A stretch of 64,000 bases of DNA, from assembly GCF_003171515.1 (NCBI RefSeq), contig NC_089390.1:4464001-4528000 (forward strand), read 5' to 3'. How positions within the stretch are numbered: position 1 is the stretch's first letter; every line of letters begins with the position of its first letter. Positions 49,224-59,513 of the stretch are shown here, in pieces. Made by a program: the position numbers and the translations under genes. Below the pieces are notes generated by a model. The model was not told the origin of the DNA, searched no databases, and worked only from the letters and a program-made list of their open reading frames with translations. This DNA comes from Pyrenophora tritici-repentis. Its lineage: Eukaryota > Ascomycota > Dothideomycetes > Pleosporales > Pleosporaceae.

Positions 49224-50108
49224 ATGGTGCACCCCTTCGGCTTGCAGCGTCTGCTGCTGTTATTGTATTGTGAGTCCGCTCTTTCATCCATTTGTTATAT
49301 CCTTTTACTTTTGTATTGATTCTCTCCACCTAGTCATAACATCTGTACTCGGCTTCGTGCCTTTCCCTCTGCAGGCCCGCCAAGGCGCATGTGCAAGTCG
49401 CTGCACATGCAGTAACTCAAGGGATGCATCCGAAATAACAACTATAATCCGCTATGGTCACATACAGGTCGATGCAAGTTCCACCCTCTTGAGGAGCAGC
49501 AGCAGTCGTGGTCTCAGAACTAATTTTCTCTTAGCTCTACCATGGCAGTACGAGGGTAGATACAAATCGACACTGGGTGTGAGTAGCTTTCCGGTTTTTT
49601 TTTCTATGCTCAACTACAAACGCTAATCCAGGCCCATTTGAAGAAATCCGGATGACAATTTCGATCCCTTCCGCGTGACTGGAACAGGGAGGAGGGACGG
49701 AGGTTGGAATTTTGCCATAGGTACTCGGGATGGCCACACACTAAGCTCCGAATGGATTGGTGGGAGAAGAGGTAAGACCTGTGTTCTTCGTGTGAGCGAT
49801 GATATTGGTAGCTGATATCAACAGGCGTCCGTTTCTATTGGATGGTTATTAACGGCGACGAACGAATTCGACTCCGTGGGACTATCCTCAACGAATGTAA
49901 CATGACGTTTCTCTCCGCTATATGGGGCATCAACGCTGTAAGTCTTTCGAATTGTCACGTCGAAATTACAACATTTAATCTGATTCGCTATCCAAAGGAC
50001 GATTTCAACACGATATGGATCATTGGTGGAAAATTAAAGTCACCGGGTACGAGGGTGCCAAAAGTGTTCCTGGAGTTGCACTGGGAACTCGTCCATGAAG
50101 GCATCTAG
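49224..50108 (+). CDS. Putative secreted protein, gene integrity uncertain
   Basis: Proposed exons are 49224-49269, 49334-49576, 49632-49771 and 49826-50108. Exons 1 and 2 join in frame (GTGAGT donor, CCTAG acceptor) into a signal peptide (MVHPFGLQRLLLLLYFITSV) followed by a CASRCTC segment. Exons 3 and 4 join in frame into TGRRDGGWNFAIGTRDGHTL, EWIGGRRGVRFYWMVINGDE, LNECNMTFLSAIWG and a long tail ending WELVHEGI. The exon 2/3 junction does not work simply: GPFEEIR follows in frame from exon 2, while the downstream frame starts at DDNFDPFRVTG, one base out of register. Either one base is missing near 49650, or another splice pair is used (a GTACGA donor near 49551 with an AAG acceptor near 49645 would keep the frame). 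It could be an inactive gene. Family unknown. A hAT element begins about 260 bp downstream. Confidence 0.45.
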
Positions 50109-50366
50109 TGAACGCGTGCAATGCCGAACTTGGAGTCGACACTGGGGTCATTCAGGTGCCCTTACAGGGGGAAGTTGCGTGTTGTTTCCACCAGTAATCC
50201 ACGGCATCAAGTGTGCATACAAAAGCTCCTGAATGAGTCGAAAGGAAGATGGAAGTTTAATGTTTTCTCCATTGCCTGCGCGGTTCTTAATTCCTACCCA
50301 CCCAATCAAGAATGTTGAGTAGTACAACTCGCAAACGGATAGTAGCCTTTATGGAGCACGCAAAAT

Positions 50367-50500
50367 CAGTGATCGGAATGGTCTGGTCTGACTTGGTCTT
50401 GGTCTGGTCTAGACCGCCAAGACTTGGTCTGGTCTGGCGATTTTTTGAGACCGTGGTCGGACCGGTCTAGATGATCGGACCGGTCCGGCTATAAATAGGT
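50367..50500. repeat. Left terminal and subterminal repeats of the hAT element
   Basis: The terminal inverted repeat is followed by about six GGTCTG motifs, often as GGTCTGGTCTG, and two CGGACCGGTC palindrome-like motifs. Confidence 0.85.
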
Positions 50501-50628
50501 CCACGTGACTAGATCTTAGACTAATCTAGCCAGAAAATTTAGCACAATATGAGTCATTAAGATCAAGGTAAGTCTTCTACTTACATAGAACAATCAAGTC
50601 CTTAACAACCTACTTATATACTATTGTT

Positions 50629-52926
50629 ATGGAGCCTTCAACACCAACCTCACCGTCCCCATCGAATATTATAAGACTAGATTTAACGTCTCTTACTCCA
50701 TCTCCTATCCCCACGTCATCACCCACCCCTATACTATCACCCACTCCTATTCAATATCACGAATCTCCAGATGAGTTCGTGCAGGGCGGTATCACGTACG
50801 TGAAACGTGCAATAATTGCAAGGAAGGATTTCCGTCAAGGTACATCACACATCTGGAAGTACGGACTCCAATACATTCGAGATAGCGATAAGAAAGAGGT
50901 GTATTACTGCCATGAGTGCAGGGTTGGGAAGAGCAAGCAAGAGTTGTTTGTCATCAATGGCACTTCTAGGATCCGGAATCACCTGGAACAGAAGCACCAG
51001 ATTGATCCCCAGAGTGGCATCAAGCGAAAGGGTTCTGTACGGAAGTCTATAATCGACCAGCAAAAGGATGGGGCTGCTTCCAGCATCTTTTTCTGGAAGG
51101 AGTCAGTAGAGAAGTTTAAAGAGCTTCTAATTCGTTGGATTGTGTACTGCCATATCGCCTTCTTTCAATTAGAGAACCAGTACTTTCGTGAACTACTCCT
51201 CTTTTTAAATCCGGCACTACTCAACCACCTCCCGAAGGCTGCGAAGACTATCCGAAGCTGGGTAATGAATGCATTCATATCGAAGAAGCAACAGCTTAGG
51301 GAGGACCTACACCATTCACGGAGTAGGATCTCTATCTCCTTTGATCTCTGGACTTCACCAAACCCTTACGCTATCCTAGGCGTCGTCGCTATGTGGATTG
51401 ATACTACCGGCATGCGACGTGTTACCGCTTTAGGTATGCGACGTATATACGGCGAACATACTGGAGAGAATCTTGGATCGGTGGTCCTTGAATTGCTGGA
51501 AGAATACGACATTAGCGGAGATCAGATTGGATACTTTATGCTGGATAATGCCTCGGCAAATGATACCGCTGTTGAGTTTATACTCAAGGATCTCTGCCCA
51601 TGGATGAAGTCAAAACAACGTCGTCATCGCCGGCTGCGTTGCTTGGGCCATGTCATCAACCTCTGTTGCCAGGCGTTCCTTATGGGGCGAAACTGTGAGA
51701 AGTATCTTGCGAAGCTGGAGAAGCATCATCAACGTGGCGACTATACGAAGGTGGAAGAGCTCTGGAAGAAGTTCGGATGTTTGGGTCGTCTTCACAACCT
51801 GGTGCGATACATCAGGCTTACTCCACAACGGCGTGAGGAGTTTGCTACAATTATTATCGGCGGAGATCTTTCGCAATTCGACGGGCTTGAGCTTATCCAG
51901 AACAACTCGACCCGCTGGAACTCATGGTTTTATTCGATTACACGTGCATTAAATGTTCGAGAACGTTTAGAGCTCTTCTCGGCTCGTCATGTACCTGGAA
52001 AGGGCTCCGTAGGGATCGCGAACTTTAAGCTTGATGGACAGCACTGGTTTGAGCTTGGAAAGATTGAACTCGCTCTCAAAGACTTCTATGCTGCAACTTT
52101 GCTTTCTGAAGGTAAGAAGACGTCACTTGCGGACTGGTTTTCAACTTTGGACTGCCTTCTCCGGGAGATAAGCGAGACGAAGGATCACTACCACGACATC
52201 CACACTGAGGACGATAACAACTTTACATGGAAGTACCTTCAAGGCTGCGCTGATGCTGCTTGGTTAAAGTGCGTTGAGTACTATAACAATCAGCAGCTGA
52301 ATTGGCAAAATCGATTCCCTGAAGATACTGACCTTCCACCGGCATATTATGCGGCTCAAATCCTTGATCCATATCGCAAGTGTGGATGGTTCAGGCAAGA
52401 GTGGGTTCTTCATGGCGACGAAGAGAAGAAGAGGTGGTTTGAAAACGCACAATTAGCGGTGAAGCATCTCTGGGAGACAGAGTATAAGGGAAGGTACCCT
52501 GTCGAGATGCTGCCACCACCAGCCAGGAAGGAGAGAGATCCTGACCCAGCATTTGATCGCCAGCGGGAACATAAGCGCATTCGAATAGACGCTCCAGTTT
52601 CTACAACTGATTTGTATGAACAATACATCTCTACTGACCGGCTTCATAACGAAGAGGCAGGTTGCAATGAGGCTATTGCGTACTGGCTATCTCGCTACGA
52701 CTCCCAACGAGATCTCGCTCGCTTCGCTCTAGACATGTTTGCGATCTCGCCTATGTCGGATGAATGCGAACGTCTTTTTAGTAGCGCGAAGCTTACTATC
52801 GTCGATCGCCGTGGTAGGCTGAAGGCAGATATTATAGAAGCGTGCGAGTGTCTCCGGGCCTGGTATGGAAAGCCCCAAGCTGAGGGGAACAGCGATATCG
52901 AGGATAGTGAGAACGAAGACGACTAG
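50629..52926 (+). CDS. hAT family transposase
   Basis: A 765-codon intact ORF inside the hAT element. Near residues 94-125 is a BED-type zinc finger (YYCHEC ... RNHLEQKHQ, C-x2-C and H-x4-H) for DNA binding. The RNase-H-like catalytic core is marked by the first acidic residue in ISFDLWTSPN (near 238), the GYFMLDNASAND block (near 302), the RCLGHVINLCCQ motif and the NNSTRWNSWFYS block. The C-terminal dimerisation domain lies at about 690-745 (DMFAISPMSDECERLFSSAK then RRGRLKADIIEACECLRAWY). All signature blocks of fungal hAT transposases are present without stop or frameshift, so the enzyme may be active. It acts in the nucleus, cutting and rejoining at the element ends. Length is normal for BED-type hAT transposases. 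Confidence 0.95.
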   Translation: MEPSTPTSPSPSNIIRLDLTSLTPSPIPTSSPTPILSPTPIQYHESPDEFVQGGITYVKRAIIARKDFRQGTSHIWKYGLQYIRDSDKKEVYYCHECRVGKSKQELFVINGTSRIRNHLEQKHQIDPQSGIKRKGSVRKSIIDQQKDGAASSIFFWKESVEKFKELLIRWIVYCHIAFFQLENQYFRELLLFLNPALLNHLPKAAKTIRSWVMNAFISKKQQLREDLHHSRSRISISFDLWTSPNPYAILGVVAMWIDTTGMRRVTALGMRRIYGEHTGENLGSVVLELLEEYDISGDQIGYFMLDNASANDTAVEFILKDLCPWMKSKQRRHRRLRCLGHVINLCCQAFLMGRNCEKYLAKLEKHHQRGDYTKVEELWKKFGCLGRLHNLVRYIRLTPQRREEFATIIIGGDLSQFDGLELIQNNSTRWNSWFYSITRALNVRERLELFSARHVPGKGSVGIANFKLDGQHWFELGKIELALKDFYAATLLSEGKKTSLADWFSTLDCLLREISETKDHYHDIHTEDDNNFTWKYLQGCADAAWLKCVEYYNNQQLNWQNRFPEDTDLPPAYYAAQILDPYRKCGWFRQEWVLHGDEEKKRWFENAQLAVKHLWETEYKGRYPVEMLPPPARKERDPDPAFDRQREHKRIRIDAPVSTTDLYEQYISTDRLHNEEAGCNEAIAYWLSRYDSQRDLARFALDMFAISPMSDECERLFSSAKLTIVDRRGRLKADIIEACECLRAWYGKPQAEGNSDIEDSENEDD

Positions 52927-52984
52927 ATTGACAGTCAGTAGTAAAACACATTTCCTCGGCTTCCTTCTTTGCTTCAGCCTCATT

Positions 52985-53097
52985 CTTGGCGGTCTTGTTG
53001 GTCGGACCGGTCTGGTCGGACCGGTCCTTATGTAAGCACCTGGTCTGGTCTGGTCTGTACCCTCAGACCAGACCAGACCAGACCATTCCGATCACTG
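52985..53097. repeat. Right subterminal and terminal repeats of the hAT element
   Basis: Contains two CGGACCGGTC motifs, three GGTCTG tandem units, then four CAGACC units running into the terminal inverted repeat that ends CCGATCACTG. Confidence 0.85.
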
Positions 53098-53105
53098 CGC
53101 AAAAT

Positions 53106-56035
53106 AAGACTGAAGTATTTGAAAGTCAAGACCAAGAGGGAGGAGTCGGTTCCAAACTTCGGTTGTTGTTGTTCCTCGAGTGCATGCTTAGGCTGGTTGT
53201 TTCCTTGATTTAGGGGCTGGTGATGACATGTTCTCTTGGGGAGACGGTGTTTCAGTATACACGACAGCGTGATGTTAGTTGTTCAATAACCGAAGCTCAC
53301 TGACATTAGTCCCAACAGTTTGAGGATGAAAGAGTGGAGGGTTGCGTCATTACCACAACGCTTTCCAACATTCGTCATAGCAGCGGCGGGCTTGAGGTTT
53401 TTCTTTCCCTCATCACTGGCTACGAAGATGTCCCAATCTCTCCGCCATACGCTGACGTTAGCTAACTGTAATGACATGATATCTCGGGTAATACTCCGCC
53501 GGATACGAATGGCTGCGGAAGACGACGGAAGCCAACCGTCTTACCAGCACGGTTGGGCGCTTGCCTGCCAAGCGGAAGTTTTTAGAGTTTTTGTTATGCA
53601 TGATACTTTTGGCGTGTCGCGGTTTAAGTCGTTGTCCACACGTTTTTTTATGCTTTTGGAGGTCGGCTTCTACCTGCCACATGTTTCAGACTTGGGGATG
53701 GGAAAAAAGAAGGTGTATCGGTTGGTGTTAAGCGTCGGGAGATGTTCCTTGGTATCTGTCTTGGTCTTTGGCAAGAAGGAGGCTGTAACTTGTTGGACAC
53801 GTTGGTTGGCGGTGTGCGCGCGGTCATTGGCCCAGGGCTTCTTTTCCGTCGATCCGGCAGACGGCATTGACTTGATAGTGTGGGGATATATTTTCGACGG
53901 CAAGGGGTCCAGAGGGATCGACGACGGCGAGCGGATAGTGACGATCAGGTGCGTATGTGTGGCACAATGTTTAGATGATGCATACCGTGAGGGTTAGATA
54001 GTGGGGGTTGGTCGAGGTAGTGCCTGGCAAAGAGGTATAGTATTGGTGATAACGTTGGGGTTGACTCTGGTGAAACCTGGAGGTGTTCAAAGCATTGTCG
54101 GTACTGACGTAGATCGCTGCGGCTGTGTTTTGAAGATCACATGCTGGGCATACGAGTGCATTAACCCATGATGACGGATGATGTGCGATCCTCCAGCATT
54201 GATCCATGGTTTGCTTCGGGTATCACAAACTTTGCCACATTCCATGCATGTGGTTGCGCGATCAGATGCGGTGTAACAGCGCCTCCATCTGGTGGATGCT
54301 TCATGATCCGCTTAGAACTTGGGGTGAGGATGTTAGTGTAAGTAATGCCACCCATGTCTACGATGACGGGACTGTGAGTTGGGCCAAGATGGCCCAGCCA
54401 CTTTTTCTGACGCACCACGGCCGCCGGGCAGTTGGCATCGTTATGCAAAATACAGGATCTTCATAACCATACGACAAATTGGCATACCACGGTTTGCAGT
54501 AAAATGGACTTTCTTGGTCTTCTTTCCTGGTTTGTTACTGCCCTCATCCATACCTATACTACAGCGAAGCAAATCTCCAGTCTCGATAGTCAGTGACGAA
54601 GTGGTCAGAGCTCGGGGTCTCGACCACGAGATCATCAACGGCAAGAAATGCCCGATGCACCGGCGCGAGAACGGGCGTTATCGTGGTACAGAATTTCCGC
54701 ACACGCTCATGTGAGTGGTCGAAAAAGGAAATGAAAGGGCGGGTACGGGAGAACCCCACATAAAAGAGTAAACATGGCCGGCTGTGGTTCGTCGTGTTTC
54801 GCGCGCATTTAGCAGAACAGCAGGGCCAGGACGATACTGGGCTTGATAATCAAGACAGCTCTCGACCAGTGTGAGTGCGCGGCGGATACCAGCCGACTTG
54901 TCTAGGAGGCATCCAAGTGGCTGGCGGGGTTGAGCTGTATGTACTGTACGCGGTGCAAGATGAGATTGGCGATATATTGGGCGCCATAAACGATGAATCT
55001 AGACACGCAGACCAGTATTTACCCAGTAAGCGTGCAGCCAATGGGAATAGGCGAGGTATGGCTAGCGGCTGGCACCGGGTACCTCACAGTGAGAGTAGTA
55101 GTCATGATAATCTCATCTCATCTCATCGGCATCGGCGCGCAGGCGGCAGATGGCGGCGGCAGACGGCAGCTGGAGTGTAGATGATGGACTTGTTGTTGGC
55201 TGTTCAAAGGGTATGTGGTTAGTTGTAGTTAGTATATCAATATATCAACGGAAAGTGGATGGAAAAGGCAGGTGTTCGTTCGGCTGCAGGGGAAATAAAT
55301 AGATTAGAGTTGGCGGCTAGGCCGGTTGCAGGCTTGGGGTCAGCGGTCAGGTGCATTCTAGGGTACCAAGTGCTTCGAGGAAGCGTGTCGTCTGCTACAC
55401 AACTGCTACCCTAAGGCGACAGCGAGTACCCCAACCCGAGGACCAACAAGTGTTTCGAATCTTTCTCTGTGCATCTTGACATTGTCGTCGCCCGCGCGCA
55501 CAACTCAGGTCCCGGCCCAAGCGGATACAGGCGAAACCAGGCACGCCCCACCCCCAACGCCTCATCTTACGACGCTACTGCCGCGTCTCCCTCAGGCCCT
55601 TTTCCCTCTCTCTCGCCATTGCCATCATCACCCTGCACCGCCTACTGTTGCCCATCGAGACATTTGTTCTTCGGTTGCGCGTGGTCGTCTTTGTTCGTCG
55701 TCACTCGTTACTTCTTGTTCTTCGCTCCTTCATATTCTGCTCGCCTGTCTCCTGTCTGTCTCCAACCTGTCCGCCACGCCGTCGCTGCCGCCTGAAGCCC
55801 TTGATACTCGTTAGCGCCGCCATTCCTCCATCGCTCCTTCTTTGTCCTCCTTCACCACAAGCCTGCAACCACCCCATCGCTCTCTGGCACTGGCATTTTC
55901 GTGGTACGACGCAACAGCCAGAAAGCGTCGCACCACATCGGGTGCGCCCATCGCTGATAGCGGGCCCTCTTTACTTGTTTGCCCGCTCTCTTGCTTTCTG
56001 TCCCAGCGACCGTTGATCCCCTAACTGCCGTTGCC
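53106..56035. other. 2.9-kb intergenic region before the Opy2-type gene
   Basis: No supported gene between the hAT element and the next gene. The last 550 bp (55460-56035) is a long, strongly pyrimidine-rich stretch, fitting a long 5' leader for the Opy2-type gene. A short TCATC repeat is at 55112-55128. ORFs of 225 and 122 codons here lack coding character. Confidence 0.5.
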
Positions 56036-57549
56036 ATGTCTATCCGTGCGCTCAGAGGTACCGACCGCGTTCCCAATCAAGGCCCGGCTAGTATACTAAC
56101 CAGATGCCAGATGCCGAGTCCGTCTTCCGTCTGGATAAACGTTGTAAGCTGTGTGAACAGGCGCCTCTGTCCTGCGAAGGCATCACATGTCCAGCCAACC
56201 AGGTCTGCGTGCAAAGTTCGCGGACCTGCGACGAGTGTGCTTCCGTTGCCTGCCAAATTGACCCCATCGCCTCGAGTCCAGCCCCTGCCAACAAGACAAA
56301 TGTTGGTGCCATTGCTGGAGGTGTCATTGGCGGTGTCGCTTTCATCGCCATCCTTACTTTTGTTGTGTGGAAGTTCTGCCTAAAGGGAAAGAGAAGGTCC
56401 GTGTCCGACGAAGGGGAATGGCAATCTGTCGACTTGGCACAGCAGGAGAAGGAAGACAACGACTTCCAGTCACGGCGCAGTGCGCGAGCTTCAACACACA
56501 CCGTTGCCTCGATGGCCTCTTCCGTTCTCACCCGTGCCTCCAACATCATCCAGATCGCCTACATCCCTGGTGTTACCAACCGTTCAGGACCTGGATCTCC
56601 CGACCTACTTGTTCCTCCCGTTCCTCCGATTCCTTCCATGTCGCCTTCGTCTGGTATGACCAGCCCGTACTCCAACGCCGACCAGCACTTTTTTGTGCCC
56701 GATTTCCGCGACTCCATCATGTCAGCCAGCACTGTCGGCCGTACGAGCATCGCCCCGAGTCTCGCCCAACGAGGCAGTGTTGCATCGACAATGTACCGAC
56801 AAAACGCCATCGTATCACCACTACCGGCACAGACTATTGTGCGAGGGAAGGCCGCCGTCGTCAGCGTCAAGTCAACTGCTACCAACAGCCCAGCAGAGAC
56901 ACCCAAGGAATTCGACACACCACCCGTACCGCAAATCGACCCCAAACACGGCGGCCTCAAGCCCATCCGCATCCAAATGCCTGGCGTTAGCCCTGCAAAT
57001 TCTGTCCGTAGCACCGCGCAACTAGGTGGCGTCAAGGCCCTTAACATCACTAAGAAGAGGAGCATGGATATCACTCCACCAAAGAGCTCCTCCAACTCAC
57101 TAGCGAGCGACGACCGAACACTAGTCAACTCTCCCGAAGTTTTGGTTCCATCAGCGCGACCACTCACTGGTTACTCGACGACCTCGTCTGACGATGGCGT
57201 AGCCCACTCGCGCGCCCGCCGGGGCAGCCTAGCGTCGGAATCCGGGGAGGAGTCAGATGACGACCATGCACGCGCTAAGCAAACATTGTTCCGCAACAGC
57301 TCCACCAGCTCGCGTGATTCAGGCGTTACTGAGATCCAGGACAAGACGCCAACCATGGACCGCAGCCCATTCACTGACAGCTCCTCGCTCGAACCCCCAC
57401 GACCGATGATGTCGCAACGCATCACATCGTACGACACTTCACGCACACCAATGACACCCATTGTCGAAGAAGCAGCATCAAAACGGGGCAGCACTGTATC
57501 CAGACGGGACCAAAGTCCATTCCACGACAGTAACAAGAGCGAGCTATAA
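56036..57549 (+). CDS. Opy2-type membrane anchor of the HOG MAP-kinase pathway
   Basis: Two exons, 56036-56057 and 56111-57549, give 486 residues; the intron has a perfect TACTAAC branch site. The short extracellular part has eight or more closely spaced cysteines (CKLCEQAPLSCEGITCPANQ, then VCVQSSRTCDECASVAC), matching the Opy2 N-terminal domain. One membrane segment follows (residues about 80-103, VGAIAGGVIGGVAFIAILTF), then a basic stop-transfer (KGKRRS) and a long Ser/Pro-rich cytosolic tail with many S/TP sites. In yeast Opy2 recruits Ste50/Ste11 to the plasma membrane for osmotic-stress and filamentation signalling, and the fungal homologues act likewise. There is no conventional signal peptide; yeast Opy2 also lacks one. 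The longest open frame from 56104 misses the first exon. Confidence 0.85.
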
Positions 57550-59000
57550 ATCTACTTGTCCGAACTTCACTGGTCATTCTTTCTACACGGCGTTTTTGGG
57601 AACCAACAAGCATCCCCCAAGTTTAGCGAACTGGGCAAAGAGCATGTTTTGACATCGGCGAGAGAGATATCCAGCCACTGCGGCACACACAAACATCTCC
57701 TTAACAACCAACAAACCTTCACTTCTGACAGGTCTGGGCATGAACAAATCACAACGGCCGAGATCTGGCATCTCGTATGCATTTTTCACTCTTCACATTC
57801 TTTTTCTTGTTTATTGATATCCAAAGGATCTTGTCATGATCTCTCTCTCATCTTTTCTTTTAACGTCTAGCGTTGACACGTGTGCGTGTTTGCGATGAAT
57901 ATCCGGGGTGTGGTATTCACCCAGGGATTTTTTCTTCTGGCGGGGTTTAACTACTTCCCCGATTGTATGTAACTTTTGTGAGAGAAGGGTGGATTTTGGA
58001 TAAGATGGGGTGGGTATGAAAGTACCGCCTTGTGGTGGTATAGAAAGTAGAAAGGAGTGAGATATACCATTTTATCTGAGCTAGCCATCGACATATTTAC
58101 CAGATAAATCCATCTTTGATTGCCTCCATTGTTTGCGCACATGAACTACCGATTCTTCCAATGTCTAAAATGTGCATATGTCGTTGTGTCCTGCCCTTCC
58201 ATCCACCAAATTCAAGCATCTCCCAATTCACCTTTACCCCAAATGTCGCGCCCTGGACCCACGAATAACCCTGTAGATTTCTGTCTAATTACCACGTTCT
58301 TTACAGGTTTATCTTGTGTAAATGGGATTCAGATAGCATGTGTATGACCCAGACCCTCTATCTAAGAAACCATACTCACCTCCTACTGTACAATACTCGA
58401 ATGACTCGGCACGACACTATGACTTATCGAGCGGACGTGCATAGTACAACTTGGATAGGAAGGGGTGTGTGGATTTTCAAACCCTTCTAGAGCCTTTATG
58501 TGTGTACATCCCTGATCTCCTTTGCTCCCCCCCCCCCCAAAAAAAAAGGAATATCCCAGAAAAAATAGGTAGGACTTGTCCGGTATCGTGTGATGTTGTC
58601 ACGCGACGGTTCATCACTTTTATATATGAACGCTACTCCTATCTCCACCAAGCATTAATCTCGTTGTAGAACTGGGAGTTAGGCAGTGGAGCAAAAATAA
58701 AGTTCTTGGTTACAGCGTAGGACTAGTATATAACAAATCGATAAATCGACGGTTTGTAGATACCTATTCGCTTCCGCTTCCCCAAGAAAAGTTGATGTAG
58801 TTGACAGGAATGAAACCCCCCCCGATAAATAGGTCCACATGAGGAGATATGCTTGTTCCCAACTTCCTCTTGCGTCCAACCTTCTTATTTATATCTCTTT
58901 GATAAATAAAAGAGACCATTTCCGCGAAGAGTCTTTCCAGTCACCACCTCAAGAACCCGCGGAATCCCCTGTCATACTCCCCTCTCCCAACTTCACCCCC
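57550..59000. other. Convergent spacer, no gene seen
   Basis: About 1.45 kb between the Opy2-type gene (plus) and the 5-hydroxyisourate hydrolase gene (minus), so two 3' flanks. Includes a C10/A9 homopolymer pair near 58525-58548. No gene recognised. Confidence 0.5.
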
Positions 59001-59513
59001 CTAACTCCCCCTATACGTCGTGTAACTAAACGGCCCCACAAGCACTGGAACATGAAAATGCCCCCCACTCCTCCTTTGCCCCTCCCTCACCAAAAAACCC
59101 ACCACCACCTCCGGAAAAAACGCATCAATACCCCTTTGTTCAAAATAGGCACCGGTATCAAACGTTAGGCTGAACCTGGCGTCACCTGCTTGCGCCGTGT
59201 ACACGTCTTGTAGGCTGAGTGTGGAGAAAGGTGTCGCTGGGGTCCAGGCGGTTACGCGGCCGTCGGTGTTTGTTGTGGCTGTGAATTTGAGGGGGGTGGT
59301 AGTTGATGAAGGGGTAGATTGGGAGGAGGGGTTGTGCAGGGTTAGGGTTACGGGGATTGAGGGGGCGGGGCGGCCGAGGGTTGTGTCGAGGATGTGGCAG
59401 GTTATGGGTGGTTTGGGTGTGGGTGTTGACATGTTGGATGGGGGTGTTGATGTGGGTGGGGTGAGGTGCGTGGTTAGGACTGAGATGCGTGTTGTGGGCG
59501 ATGAGGAGGGCAT
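59001..59513 (-). CDS. 5-hydroxyisourate hydrolase (transthyretin-like) with PTS2-like N terminus
   Basis: A 170-residue single-exon gene. It hydrolyses 5-hydroxyisourate, the product of urate oxidase, to OHCU on the way to allantoin. The family signatures are present: CHILDTTLGRPAPSIPVTL near residue 39, a DGRVT segment, and the C-terminal HFHVPVLVGPFSYTTYRGS with the invariant YRGS end and its active-site His. The family's usual length is about 115 residues; the extra 35-residue N terminus contains R9-I-S-V-L-T-T-H16-L17, which fits the PTS2 pattern R/K-L/V/I-x5-H/Q-L/A for import into peroxisomes, where urate oxidase works. A downstream methionine (MSTPTP, residue 28) would remove the signal, giving a possible cytosolic form. 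Neighbours are unrelated to purine catabolism. Confidence 0.92.
   Translation of the reverse strand: MPSSSPTTRISVLTTHLTPPTSTPPSNMSTPTPKPPITCHILDTTLGRPAPSIPVTLTLHNPSSQSTPSSTTTPLKFTATTNTDGRVTAWTPATPFSTLSLQDVYTAQAGDARFSLTFDTGAYFEQRGIDAFFPEVVVGFLVREGQRRSGGHFHVPVLVGPFSYTTYRGS

Larger units (their letters stand above)
50367..53097 (+). mobile_element. Complete hAT DNA transposon, 2.73 kb
   Basis: Both ends carry the same inverted sequence, CAGTGATCGGAATGGTCTGG at the left and its complement at the right, and the element is bracketed by an exact 8-bp duplication, CGCAAAAT (50359-50366 and 53098-53105). These are the defining marks of the hAT superfamily. One long ORF fills the interior. The 130 bp inside each end hold many GGTCTG and CGGACCGGTC motifs in both orientations, probably transposase-binding sites. 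Intact ORF, matching ends and perfect duplication suggest a recent insertion by an element that may still be autonomous. No sign of heavy C-to-T decay was seen in the ORF. Confidence 0.95.

Noticed and set aside
53320..53997. 225-codon plus-strand ORF next to the hAT element
   Set aside because: No recognisable domain or conserved pattern; chance ORF more likely.
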